The notes beneath the pieces are model-generated. The model had not been told where the DNA came from. It searched no databases and worked only from the letters and a program-made list of their open reading frames with translations. This document shows, one piece after another, positions 35,101 to 46,818 of a stretch of DNA of 64,000 bases. The stretch covers positions 2,675,152-2,739,151 of the forward strand of contig NW_006763133.1 of assembly GCF_000264905.1 (NCBI RefSeq). Direction: 5' to 3'. Both the position numbers and the translations under genes were made by a program. This DNA is from Stereum hirsutum FP-91666 SS1 (taxonomy: Eukaryota > Basidiomycota > Agaricomycetes > Russulales > Stereaceae). The first letter of the stretch is position 1. Each line of letters begins with the position of its first letter.

Positions 35101-37532
35101 AACAGGATCTTATGTCTCAATTTAGGCACACACCCGGTCAACCATTCAACGATCCAGCAATCATGTCAGCTAGCTTCGCTTCACCTATGCCCTCCGATGC
35201 ACGCTATGGAAATCCAATGGGTCTCGATTCCTACGCTGCTGCTCAGCATCAACACCACCATCACCACCAACACCAGCAGCAACAGGCGCAGCTCGCATAC
35301 GGTCCACCACCAGGTATCGCGTACCCGCCGCCCGGATTGTCGCCGAGTCCTAGTCAGGTGCACATGGGGAATATGGGGAATGTAGACATGGCCAATGGTG
35401 AGTACGATTTCCGTTCAGTTTTGAGGGGGGAGAGTCCCAGGTCATTCGTACCGAGTACCGAGCGCCGTGCCTTCTCAGTGCGGAAATATCAATATCGTGT
35501 TTGATTGGCGAATTTCGTGAATCCAACCCCATACCACCCTGGCCGCATACCTGCATCCCATCATCGTCGTCAACGGCACTCGAACTCGGACGACGTTCCC
35601 GGACCTTTTCCATGCATCATATTTTACCATCACCACTACTGCCCTCGTCGCCTTCTCCGTCCTCCGTCCGTTGCGTGTCTTTGGTGTTGCACACATCTAT
35701 TCGAGGGTTGGAATGCTGACGACATATGCTCTATCCACCCTCTTATAAACGATCGCATCTGTTTTCTCTTTTTCTTTTGCTCTCAATGACATGATATATT
35801 TCTTGTGATTTAACGTGCTCGCGCAGTGCCGAGCACCGATTTACCTGCATCTACTCCGTCCCCCCTGCTCTCGTCCTCCGATTTCCCCGCGCTGACGGCG
35901 CAGCCTCCACAGCCGTCTACCATCGGTACCTCCGAGCCGGTAACCCAAGAGCAGCCCGATGAGGGGCCGACGAGGACATCGGGGGCGACGACGCCGGCGA
36001 CGGAAGTGATGGACTCCAAGGTAGCGAAGAAGGCGTTGAAGAAAGCGGCGGCGACGGAGAGGGCGATGGAGAGGGCAAAGGTGGCGGCTGAGAAGAAGGC
36101 TGAGAAGGACAAAGAGCGAGCTGAGAAGAAGGCGGAGAAGGAGAGGTTGGACAACGAGAGATTGGAGAAGGAGAGGGAGTTAAAGGAGAAGGAGCGGCTG
36201 GAGGCAGAGAAGGCTGAGATGGAGAAAGCTAAGGCTAAGGCTGAGAAGGAGAGGGTCGAGAAGGAGAAAGTAGCTAAGGAGGAGGCTAGGAGGGAAAAGG
36301 AGAATACGCAGGCAAAGGCAAAGAAGGACAAGGAGGACAAGGCGGCTCAAGCGCTCAAGGAGAAAGCTATTCAGCAGCAACAGAAGAAAGCCGTTAATTT
36401 GGCGTCCACCAAGGTTGCAACTAGTCAGACTGCTCCAAAGGCAGAACAAACTCAGCCTCCGGCGTCTCCGCGCAGAAATAGCTCTCGCCCGCCCTCCACA
36501 GTCCCTGTCCCTGCCCCCGTTTCATCTGAGCCTACTAGCCAAGGGCCTCTGCTTTCGAAGATGCCGAAGAAAAGTCGTCCCGCCACAAAGCCAATCAGGA
36601 TCCCTAAGGAGGAAGAACTACTCATCGATGCAGCCTCTGCTCTCGGATCCGCTGCTGGTTCTGAAGCTCCTCAACTGCCTGGTCCGAGAGCCAACGGTAG
36701 TCTCGTTGACTCGAACTCCGCGAGCTCCAGGGGTCAGTCTGTCGACAGGGCCTTTTCCAACGAGCCCACCTCTGTCAAAGACCTCCTGTCGCAGATCAAC
36801 GTCATGCACCCGGAGATGAACCTGATCAACCACCCCTTCTTCGACGCCTCGAAAATCAATCCCAGCTCCAAAGTGCCCTTGGAGTACGGTCCCCTTGTCC
36901 ACGCGCTCTCGGCGCTCTCGGTCGGTGGTGGCTCCTTTGCGAATAACATGCCGTCCGGATCGATCGACAACGCGGTTTCCTCGTTCCAGCAGCTCCTCGA
37001 AACTCTGACCCAGACCATCTCCGATCTCCTTCGCCTCCTTCCTCGTACCACTTGGGACGATAGTTCCTCTTTCGACGGCGTCCTTCGTGACATGCTCAAG
37101 GGCGATGATTTCCTTGACGAAGCCGGTGAGGAAGGGAACGGCAAGGACGAGGTTGCCGCTCTCACACTCGCGCTCGAACGTCGTGCCCGCTGGATGGAAG
37201 TCCAACTCTCCAAGCTCGAGGAGCTTCATCGTGACATCAATACCGCCGCCGTCCGAGCCGTACTCTCCTTCAACGACAGTGGCTGGGACCCGCACGGCTT
37301 CGCGCCGAGGACGGGGAACACGCTACAGAAGTTTGATACGTTGGGCATGGTGAATGATGGCGATGAAGGTCAGCCGGGCGATGCGCTCAGATCGATGACG
37401 GCGAACGAGTTGGAAGACAGGCTTGCGAGCGCGAGGGAGGCGGCTAGCTTTGCGGAGATGGAGGTTAGGGAGGCGGTGGAGAGGATGCAGGAATTGAGAC
37501 CGGTCGATGTAGATTTCGATGAGTATGATTGA
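32166..37532 (+). CDS. NOT4: CCR4-NOT complex E3 ubiquitin ligase NOT4
   Basis: Nine exons (32166..32294, 32365..32445, 32500..32612, 32681..32831, 32895..33226, 33292..33365, 33423..35018, 35098..35397, 35827..37532) stay in frame for about 1,493 residues. NOT4 ubiquitinates ribosomal and other proteins in mRNA and protein quality control. The RING finger is of the NOT4 C4C4 type: CPLCLEEMD, KPCPCGYQ, CRFCWHHI, KCPACRREY. An RRM follows (NVVYVVGIGPRF to MRASFGTTKYC), then a CCCH finger CMAFLRGASCTDHGCMNLHE. The central part is low in complexity with a long polyglutamine tract. The last exon carries an acidic/basic coiled coil, preceded by DFPALT, and a helical C-terminal domain. The final junction, over a 429-nt intron, is the only weak one; the last exon could be separate, but phase and the usual fungal architecture favour one gene. 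Confidence 0.9.
34675..34785 (+). repeat. CAG/CAA polyglutamine tract in NOT4
   Basis: A run of CAG and CAA codons encoding mostly glutamine, with single T, H and S interruptions, inside NOT4 exon 7. The codons are mixed, so it is less unstable than a pure CAG repeat. A second His/Gln-rich patch lies at 35248-35290. Confidence 0.9.
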
Positions 37533-37937
37533 GTCGGTGCGGGGAGCGTTTAGCGTGGAGGTTTTCGGATTGTGTTCCTATAGTCATATTTCTTTTAATC
37601 ATCTTTCTTGCTCGAGCATGCTTGCAGGGTCAAAAGTCGGCCTATGTTTCCAAGGCGATCTCGAAGTTGCAAGATCGTGTGCAGTCTACCCTTCAGATAG
37701 CCTCCAGAGCATATCGAATAAGTTGATAGGTGACGGTTTCGTCATGGAATAAATCCAGATATGAAGCTCAATACAAAGCAAAAAGACACTACGGGATAGC
37801 GATGTGAAGAGAACGTTAGACATGCCAATCAGACCGACACAAAGCCTCAACCACGGTGGACAATGAGTCAATCAGTACTGTGTAACTAATGAAGGGACAT
37901 GAGGCCTGAGGCTCGACGCTGAGAACGGACCATGTAC
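37533..37937. other. intergenic between convergent genes
   Basis: 3' flanks of NOT4 and the prolyl-4-hydroxylase-like gene; no coding signal. Confidence 0.5.
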
Positions 37938-38939
37938 TCAAGATTTACCGAACCTGCTCAAGAAGTTCTTCTTCTTCTCCTTCTCCTTCAGGATCGACTC
38001 TTCCTTCGACTCTAGCTCAAACATGAGGTCCGTCCTCATCGTGTACTTGATCCCTGAGGACACCTCGGCGCCAGAATGCAGCAGACCTTTGTGCTGGAAT
38101 ATGAGTACGCGCCCAGCCTTAGGGTCTACGTCCATACTGCGACTCATGTCGTCGGAGTGAAACGTAGTGGCACCGCCGATTAGAGACTTCTCGCTGTCGC
38201 TTTGAGGAGCACTATCATTAAGATAGAGATGTAGGGTATAGAACGAGCGTTGGCGGGTTTCGGGGTCAACGTACGACCCATCACAATGCTCTGCGGTCCG
38301 CATGCTACATCAGATCCAGTTCCACAGGAAGCTTTGGAGGGAGACAGACATGCCTTTGAAGAACATCCCCTTCCCATACCTCAGGAATCTCATCCTCTCA
38401 TTTAGTCTCACAAACTTCCACTTACTACCCCCTTCCTCCATCCAAGACCCTTGCACCTTTGCACTCCCTTTCCCTCCGATCCTGGCTAACTGCTCTTGAA
38501 CACCTTCGTCCAGAGCGCACCTGTCCCATATGCGTTTCACCACCTCTCGATCATCCCAAATAATACGATCGCAGTGCCGATAGTCTTGAAGCATGACTTC
38601 GCGGCCGGGCCCGGCGTTGACCATCGCAGGACGCCATAGTGCGGCTGCTTTGCTACGATCATCGCTTCTAGAGTCGGATAGACCATCATTTGGAACGGAA
38701 GAATCGTCGACGCTTTGTTCGCAAAGACCGAGGAGCTCATTGCATTCGGAGGAAGTCAAAACACCATCGAGTACTACAGCGTAGAGACCCTCGTATTCTG
38801 GAAGGTTGCCGTTCGGGAAATCGACGTGTGCGACGGAGATAGGGTGGGGTAGAGGATCTTTCAGGAAAGAAGGTGGAATGTTGACAGGTCGGGATGTATA
38901 TGAGGTCTTAACGACCTTTGGTGTACTTTGTTGAGCCAT
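37938..38939 (-). CDS. prolyl 4-hydroxylase-like 2-oxoglutarate/Fe(II) dioxygenase
   Basis: Two exons (38350..38939 and 37938..38304) with a 45-nt intron give about 318 residues. The double-stranded beta-helix core carries the Fe(II) triad: H and D in AEHCDGSYVDP, and the distal H in LIFQHKGLLHSG, followed about 12 residues later by a basic residue (KYTMRTDLMF) that would bind 2-oxoglutarate. FYTLHLYLND and GGATTFHSDD are also typical of P4H-alpha-like fungal enzymes. No signal peptide is seen, so it is likely cytosolic or nuclear; the substrate (prolyl residue or small molecule) is unknown. The acceptor of exon 2 leaves F-F-K-G-I-M-R-T ahead of the first histidine. Confidence 0.85.
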
Positions 38940-39705
38940 AGCGGTCTCGATAATGGCTGGAGAAGAGCAAGATGGTTTTCCTTTGGGGATTGCGATGCAT
39001 CCTTATGATACGGACACTGCATTAGTTGGTGTGACTAGGCGTATGACTCGACCTTCTGTTTGCGCCGGGTGACCTCACCACCGAGTCGATCAAGCAAACA
39101 TTAGCAAATTATTGAGTATTATTACCACGCACTGGGCCTAAAAGCACTGGTGGGAACGTCGCGACACAGCCTGGCAATATCCCTTCCAAAGGCGAGGACA
39201 AGAGGGAATAATCAAGCCGGCTGGGCCCTCGTGCTGAGGCGCTTTTGCGGATAGCGTATCCGCCACCACGCCAAGCGGTACATATGGTCGAAAGGGGTCG
39301 TATGAAGAGTTATTGTGTCGGACGACGATGTGAGATCGCACAGCCAGGAAAGAGAACAAAGTCAGACTCACGGGGATCTCGGCGCCACTGTGCCGGGTCT
39401 CGCGTGGGCGCATGATCATTTCTCCCTTTTGTTCTTGGCAACAATGCCTCGGAGGAAGATCGACGACGGCCTTTGTCTTGCCAAACCAGGTCATCCTTAT
39501 TGTCATTGCTTTTGAGCTATAAGAGACATCTACATGCGCCAAGAGATGTCGCTTCAACACCTTTCCCCCTGCTCCCTCTCTTTCACTTTTCCTTCTCGTT
39601 TGACCTGGTCGTCGTCTTGTAATTTCTCCTGCAGTTGACTGCACTCTTCAGGAACTTCAAAGCCTGCGACCTTCTACTACTCTCGCTCTATTCTTACTAG
39701 TGAAA
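38940..39705. other. intergenic, divergent promoter region
   Basis: 766 bp between the dioxygenase gene (-) and the cupredoxin gene (+). A TATAA-like element (GCTATAAGAG) lies near 39516, roughly 190 bp upstream of the cupredoxin start. No supported gene; a 168-codon minus-strand frame has no domain. Confidence 0.5.
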
Positions 39706-41120
39706 ATGTTCGCTATATTCTCCACGGTGCTCGCAGCTACGCTTCTGGCAGCAATTCCTCCGACAAAGGGTGCTGAGTTACAAGTGGTCGTCGGCGGCAC
39801 AGGCGTTCTGCAATTCAATCCTAACCAAGTGGTCAGTACTTTCATTCATAGAGCACCATTATAAATAATCATGACCGTTTGTCTAATATTTTTTGTTCTT
39901 GCTTAGACGGCCGCTGTTGGGGATGTTGTTACATTCATCTTCAAGCAACAGAACCATACCGCCACTCAGTCTACCTTGGCTCAACCTTGTTCCCCCAAGG
40001 ATGGTGGATTTGATTCGGGATTGTAATTACCATTTATTTTGATTTAGTTGAATTGCCCACGCTTACTCATTTATGTGCCCATATCATAGCATTCCTGTCG
40101 CGGCCGACGTCACAGACAATTTCCCCGCCGCTCAATTCCAGGTGCAAGATACAAACCCCGTCTGGGTCTACTGCCGGCAAGCCAACCACTGTCAACAAGG
40201 CATGTCTTACATCTTCTGTCACAGCCACTCGTGCTCTTCCACTTACCACAATGTTGCACAGGCATGGTCTTCGCCATCAACGGCGCGGCTAACTTCTCGA
40301 CCTTCCAATCCAACGCCTTTGGCAACTCCACCGCATCCACATCTGCTTCTGCTGCCTCCTCGACTGCCACCACACCCACCAGTACCACGGCATCTACTGC
40401 TGCTACTTCGACATCATCCTCGACGACGGACCACAAAGTCATCGTCGGCGGAACTGGCTCCGCTGTTTTGACGTACCAGCCATCGAACATCACTGCTCAG
40501 CCCGGCGACACCGTCACATTCGAGTTCCATCAGAAGAATCATACAGTCACGCAGTCGAGCTTCGCGGCTCCTTGCCAGAAGCTGGCGTCGACGAGCACGA
40601 GTGGACAGGTTGGATTCGCCTCTGGATTGTAAGTGTTCTTTTCTATCTCCTGAAGAGATGTTGAGTCTAATTGAATGATGAAATCCACAGCATGCCAGTG
40701 GCGGACAATGCGACGAGCTTCCCTACCTTCACGATCCAGATCAACGACGTGAGTTCCGGAGAACTTGTTTCCAAACGAAGTCATTATTGACATTCTTGGT
40801 ATTTCCTTACTAGACTTCTCCCATTTGGGCTTACTGTGCCCAGACCGGCCACTGCGGTCAAGGCATGGTACGCCACAGTTCCTCACGTCTCTCAACGTTC
40901 CCACACTGAAGCTTTGTTCCCTTCCCAGGTCTTCTCTGTGAACGCGAATGAGTCCAGCGCAAATACATTCGAAGCGTTCCAAGCCAAGGCCATCCAGATC
41001 AACGGCACCTCATCCAACTCGACCTCCAGCGGCAACGGTGCCCTCAGCACTGTTTCGTTCAACCACGGCGCGGGCTTCGCGCTCGCGTTTGGTGGCGTCG
41101 TACTTGGCCTGCTGTTGTAG
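39706..41120 (+). CDS. secreted double cupredoxin, GPI-type
   Basis: Seven exons (39706..39831, 39907..40022, 40090..40199, 40262..40628, 40691..40748, 40814..40867, 40929..41120) encode about 340 residues. A signal peptide (residues 1 to about 22, MFAIFSTVLAATLLAAIPPT) leads to two plastocyanin-like domains. Each starts VxVGGTG and keeps the blue-copper ligands: His in QNHTATQ or KNHTVTQ, then Cys, His and Met in WVYCRQANHCQQGM and WAYCAQTGHCGQGM. A Ser/Thr-rich linker separates the domains. The C-terminus is hydrophobic (FALAFGGVVLGLLL) after a Ser/Asn-rich stretch, which fits a GPI anchor signal. Such serine-rich extracellular proteins sit on the fungal wall. Intron 3 (40200-40261) appears to use a GC donor. 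Confidence 0.9.
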
Positions 41121-41943
41121 ACGACCATGGTGATTCACTCGCTTTGGCTTTCTCTATGCCAACGATGGACATGACGACCCTTACGCTTTTATGCCTGTGT
41201 ATACATCATAATTGGGTTGTGTTTTTAGACTTCTGTATCGTTTAGCTCTTCGTCCGTCTTTTTCGTTCCGTCAGCGTGGTTATGATTGTCCTCAGGGCAT
41301 ATCTTGGACTTTCGTACGTACGCTATATACAGTGTAGCCCATAGTACCCGTACTCAGCAGGGCCTTCTTTTGCTGGACGCTCTTCCCACTCTTTACTTTC
41401 TTCTTGGTCGCTTGGTATACTTATGCTTACCCCTACACTATCCTACTTGTCGTCTTAGTTTTGATGGTTTGGGTGGACTGGTGCCATTTGGATTGTTGAA
41501 GCGTAGGCTAATGTAATGAGAATGACATTACTTGTTTCCTATTTTGTGCAGCCGATGCACCACTCCGTCTATACTTGTATGTGAAACGGGGGGCAAGGAC
41601 CTCTCTTACGTTATTGGACTCTAAACGCGATGTGGCCCAACCTTTTGTGGCGTGAGTTAAATCCTCGTGAAATTTCCCACGCTCTTGTGAAAGGCGCTCA
41701 GCATTCAACGGGTATACGACACGAACACATGTCAAGAATATGAGCCTCTTCAACAGCATTGAGTGATAGTTTCACAGAAAACATGATAAGAAGGAAAATC
41801 GGTACAACACAAACCCTCAAGTACAATAGAGTCTGGACCACCATAAAATATCGAAAAGCAAGACATCATAGGTAATCATCCACCGCGAAACACATTCGCC
41901 AGCATCTTCCACCCCGCAAACACCATGATGTTGCGAACATCGT
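41121..41943. other. intergenic between convergent genes
   Basis: 823 bp of 3' flanks of the cupredoxin gene and SPF45; no coding signal. Confidence 0.5.
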
Positions 41944-44214
41944 TCAAGCTAACGGTCCATTGAGCAGGCCTTGGCCGAATGCCCGCTCAGGAAAATATCT
42001 CGCCCTGACAGTCCTCCCTCCGAAGTACCTTCCATCCAGCTCACGAACAGTCTTCCACGCTCCAGCAGGACCTTTAAAAAGTACGAAGATCCGAACGGCG
42101 TCTTCTGGGTTCTGAGGCGGCGGTTGGACGAGATGCACGATGACGCGCTCAACGGTCCCGTTCTTCGAACACTCCTCACCTGGTGCAGATACAAGTGTCA
42201 TCAGTAAGTATGGCAACTTGGTGTATCATAGGTAGGGAAAACGTACCAATTTCGCCTGGTAGATCATCGTCATCCGCGTCCTCTGGACCAACCATGTTCA
42301 GTAACAAAACCACCCTACTCGGATCCCCAAACCTCTCCCTATCCTCCCTCGTCTTCGCATCCTCATTCGCATTCACGATCCTTCCCATCCCTCCAGCCCC
42401 CGCACCCGCAGCACCCATACCCATGCCTTTGGCCTTGCCCTTCTGAGGGGCCATGGGCGCTTCTTGAACGCTCTTGTTTCCCTTTTGCTTTCCAGCCTTG
42501 ACTTGCTCAACAGTGAGCGCATGCACGATCCCAGAACCGTCCGCACCGAGTCCTTGCCCTTCTTTGTGTCCCCACTTCGCCATCATACGCGCCGCAAAGT
42601 CTTTCGGTCCATCATCACCTGGCGGCGGTGGCGTAGGGGAGGCTTCGACGACGACGCCCGAAGCAGACCCGGACGCATCGGGCGGCGCGAGAGCTTTCAA
42701 CTTCGCAGCGATCGCAGCAGCCTTCCTTACCCGCTCTTCCATCGCTGCATTGGGGCCGCCAGGTGGCGGGGGTGGGGGGATCGAGCTTGCTGGAGGAGCG
42801 AAAGGATTGTACGCCAGCTCAGGGCCGGAAGGAGGTGACACGGGGCGAGAGGAGGGGTAAAATGGGGGTGCTTCACCGCTCAGAGGAGGTTGTGAAGGTG
42901 AAAGTGAGTGGGCCGAAGATGGTGGGAATTGAGGCGGGAAGGGTGGAAGAGGGCCAGATGGAGGCTGAATATAGGCAGACGGGTTTGAGAGAGCGAGACG
43001 ACGTTGGTAAGCCTCTTCGCCTGTCTCTGGTCTGGAGGGGCCTTCTTCGAAGTTTGGAACCGCTTCGGCGATAGCAGGAGCAGCAAAAGTAGGTGGTTGC
43101 GCTCCGGTCGACATGGCTAGCCGACGCGCGTAGGCCTCGTCGCCAGTCGTGTCAGCGGTATGGACAGCAGCGGGAGGAGGGACAGAGCCACTGCCGAGAC
43201 CGCATGGACGGTCGTAATCATCATCTTCGCGGGACCATCGATCGACATGCTCATCGTAACGACCTGGGTCGAGTTCGTTGAGTCTCATTGAACAGGGATG
43301 AAAAAAAAGTAATGCTCACCAGATTTCTTTGGTCTTTCGTCCTCCGACCCAGAGCGACTACGGTCACTGTAGCTGCTGCTTCTGAACCTCTTCCTCTCAC
43401 TCTGCATACGTCTCTCTTCAGCAAGTCTTTCCCTGCGTTCTTCCCTCTCTCTGCGCTTGAAAGCCTTGAACTCGCCATAGTCGTTGGGACGCATAGGATC
43501 GTACTGTTCGGAAGGATCCCATACGGCGACTTGCTGCCCGAGCTTACTCTTGGGATTGACACCACGAATAAGCGACTACAGTTTGAGTGGGGAAGTAAAA
43601 TCAACGCACCTTCTTGTTCTTTTTTCCTCCACCCTTGCGCTTATTGGAGCCCTTGAAGCCATTCACATCGTCATCCAAGATCATCGACGGTGGCTTGACC
43701 TTCTTTCCCCATCCGGCCTTCTGAGCAGATCCTGCCGCTTGTGGTGGAGGGACCAGCTCCGGAGCAGCTGCAATGACCGCAGTGGAAAACGCAGGCACTG
43801 TCGGTGGCGCACTGACCGTGACTGGCTGAGAAAATGCAGCAAGAGTAGCACCAGCAGGGATGCGCGCCGCAGGAGCCTTTCCCTTTTTCTTGACGGGTGC
43901 GAACGCGAGGGCTGCAGACCAGCCTGTGTTGGAGGTGACGTTGAGATGTGACGAGGGTTGCGGTGATCAATAAACACGGTCTGAATATGGGGACAGGTGC
44001 AGCAGTGGAATTAGATACCGGCTGTGGGCTTGCTTCCCGCAGGCGCGGTCGCAGCCATAGACGATGTAGCCGCAGAGGCTGCATCGGTCGGTGTCGTCTC
44101 GGCGGCCTTTGACATCTCAATTTCTGGAGGTGTGTCCTGTTCGGAGACGGACGAGACGAAGTTTGTTTTAGAGAATTGGATGCCTCCGTAGAGGCCACCC
44201 GCTCGAGAAGACAT
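41944..44214 (-). CDS. SPF45: splicing factor SPF45 (G-patch and RRM)
   Basis: Five exons (44019..44214, 43610..43923, 43320..43575, 42247..43263, 41944..42179) encode about 672 residues. The N-terminus [19 protein letters not shown] and [20 protein letters not shown] are family-like. A long proline-rich stretch precedes the G-patch ([20 protein letters not shown]). The C-terminal RRM of the UHM type follows: [50 protein letters not shown] and [12 protein letters not shown]; the R-Y-F sits at the end of the domain and is used by UHM domains to bind ULM tryptophans. SPF45 (human RBM17) acts in 3' splice-site choice. It is longer than human RBM17 because of the Pro-rich and RS-like inserts. Confidence 0.94.
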
Positions 44215-45016
44215 GACAGTTGCTGAGGACGTTGACGGCGACAACGATGATAGAGTAATTGGTACGTTTGGTGGATGAGTCGAGCAGTGTCGAGCTTGAC
44301 GCCGAGCGCGACCGTCCTGTCATCAGCGAGAATCTCTCACGCTAATTTGTGGCGCTCGGAAGTGGCCGGCGCGTTCAAACACTGACGCAGAATAGTATGA
44401 CCCGTTTCTCACTTGGATCCTTCGTCTTTCATGGGCAGATTCATGATTCCATTGCAAGCACATGTAAAAAAGCTGACATATCGACGTTAAAGAACCGGAT
44501 AAATTTCAGGTACTTACGTCCACCCTCAACTCGCGCATGGCATGACCTGAAGCCTAATAACGGGCTCTGTATTGAATTGAAATCTGTATCCCTCAGGCTC
44601 AGTCTCAGACCTCTAATATCTTGTGGTGTTTCTGCTCAGCTCGTATCTCTTAATCTGGCTGCTGTTATTGAGCCAGGAAAATGATTTGCTTCGTATGGAG
44701 GTGGCCAGAGGTGGCCGGTGTGATAATTGCGAGCCACTCTCACACAATCCTTACTGGAGTTTCAAGAAAATTTCTCCTACTACACCCCACTGCAGAAGCC
44801 ACTTATACTCACTTATAGAGAGTGATGGATTTAGAAGCAAGGCCACTGCGCTCATAGCCTCGCTCATAGGCGGCCTGTATGATGTCACGTACCCGCACCC
44901 TCTCCGGGTCTGATACTTATTTAAACGGACTCTGGCTCTCCTATGGACCGATATAATTGCCCCCACATCGAACCCCTCTCACAAACACTCAAACTCATAT
45001 CTCTCCACCGTACATC
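44215..45016. other. intergenic, divergent promoter region
   Basis: 802 bp between SPF45 (-) and the small hydrophilic gene (+). An AT-rich TTATTTAAAC element lies near 44923, about 90 bp upstream of the start at 45017, and may act as its TATA element. No supported gene. Confidence 0.5.
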
Positions 45017-45569
45017 ATGTCCTCGGAATACCAGAACACCACCAACGAGCAAATCGCCAGGCAAGCAGAGGCCGACCTCAACGACCACAGCATGTCGGGC
45101 CACAAAGCCTCGACGAGGGATCCCAAGTACGGGTCCGACTCTGGTACGCTCGACAGCTACATCATACCTTTGCGTCTTCGTCTACTTACACCCTCGAACG
45201 ACCACCAGCCTATGAATCAGGCGTCGACGCCTCTGTGAAGGACAGATTCCCCGGTGCTTCAGTCCGGTATGGTACGGCTGCAACTGGCGGCGGAGATAAC
45301 CAAGATATTCCCGTAGAAGAGGGTGGTGACCTTTTGCGGGACCAAAAACGGTGTGTGTTTATTTTATTCTCATCCTGACATCCTTCCTCTTAGAACGTTT
45401 CGAGCACTGGCTTGTTCTATTTGTTCCGGCGTTAACTTCGCACCTGTCCTCCAGGTTCACGAAGGCTCGCGATTTTGAAGGTCCAGGTGGACCAGAGACC
45501 AAAGAGCAGATCAGGCTCAGTAATGAGCCTGGTGCAGATGACATACGGGAAAATCTACGTTCTCTGTAA
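45017..45569 (+). CDS. small hydrophilic hypothetical protein
   Basis: Three exons (45017..45143, 45221..45350, 45455..45569) encode about 123 residues. It is highly charged and Gly/Asp-rich, with no hydrophobic segment (MSSEYQNTTNEQIARQAEAD at the start, PGADDIRENLRSL at the end), and is predicted to be largely disordered. This composition is like small stress-induced hydrophilic proteins of basidiomycetes, but no family is recognised. Introns are 77 and 104 nt with good donors (GTACGC, GTGTGT). Confidence 0.7.
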
Positions 45570-45925
45570 ATGCTCTTGCTTGCATGCGACTTGTATATTA
45601 GTTGTCGAGGTGCGATGGTTCCAAAATCAGTCGCAACGATGTATCAATAGCTTTTATCCAAGTGTGTTGCGCTTTGCACAGAGATAATGAGCCATGCGAC
45701 GTCCCAATGCGTTGAGTAAGCTGGAACGGGTAGACGAAGAGAATACTACATAGAGAAAATAAATGATGGTGATATATACACGGGTGCTCCTCGGAAATAC
45801 AGTATACACATACATAACCATACCGCGAGCATTTCATAGAACGAGCCATGAGAAACAGAAGTCCAGGAGCATCCAATGCCAACTGAGAAACACTAGCAAT
45901 GCACACACTTAGGACGATGGCAAAA
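45570..45925. other. intergenic between convergent genes
   Basis: 3' flanks only; no coding signal. Confidence 0.5.
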
Positions 45926-46818
45926 CTAGAACGGCAACTGCACATCGTCAAAGTCGTTCCTCGTGCCATAACCCTTGACCTCTTCAACATACGACCTACA
46001 AAACTTCTTCCAGGCTGCCGGCGTCATATGCTTCAGCTGTGAGCCAGGCCCACCATCATCGTCGCCAAACCTGTCGAGCAGATTCGAGCAGAACATCCAC
46101 AGGGTCTCGAGGGCTTGCGTGGTGAGGGGTTTTCCGTCTTGCCGCATAACTGTGACGCTGCCCACCGCGGACTGCCACCTACGTATACATATCGAGATAT
46201 CAAACAAATAAAAGTTAGTTAACGCACTGAATCGCAGAAGAAATGACAAAGGCGAATATTATGGAAGGAGATTGAGCGTACTCGAAGGGTGCAAAACCAG
46301 AGACCGGGTCGATCATCAAATACGTCGCAATCTGACAATCATATTCCGCGCCATAGCCTCCGTCTGGAAGATGTCGATAAATAACGACAGGGAACCCAAG
46401 CTTCTGCGAAACGGGAGAAACGACACCCTTTGTGTGAATGGGGTGGTCAGGGCCGATGGAAACGGACTTCATGAATCCATGCAGACGACGTTCGCCGTCG
46501 CAAGGAACCATGACACCCGTGACTTCACTGCTTGAAGATGGAGATGCTGAGGTGCTTGTGGATGAGCCGGCGGCGGTAGCGTGACATTGAGACTTGTGTG
46601 AAGGCCAATGCGTGACTTGACATTCCCGCGACTAAAAGAAGTATACATCGTTCGCGTAAGCGGGCGACGCCAGACATGCATGAAGAAAAGGCACGTACGC
46701 AGTAGTATGTGGTCTTGCATTTTGAGCATCTCTGAAGACCACCGGTAGACGCGTCTGAGCCCAAGCTCGACTTGTTACATGCAGCACAAGTTAATTGAGA
46801 TGTAGCGCCAGGATCCAT
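45926..46818 (-). CDS. MYND zinc-finger protein
   Basis: Three exons (46699..46818, 46282..46631, 45926..46178) encode about 240 residues. The MYND finger is N-terminal and split by intron 1: C-A-A-C, then LQRCSKCKTTYYC, then SRECQVTHWPSHKSQCH. A Ser-rich linker follows, then an unannotated C-terminal region with FPVVIYRHLPDGGYGAEYDC and TPAAWKKFCRSYVEEVKGYG. The protein is shorter than the MYND protein at 1934 and similar only in the finger. No catalytic domain is seen. Confidence 0.82.

Noticed and set aside
35810..36340. Serine/phenylalanine/leucine-rich minus-strand frame
   Set aside because: Complement of the Lys/Glu coiled coil of NOT4.
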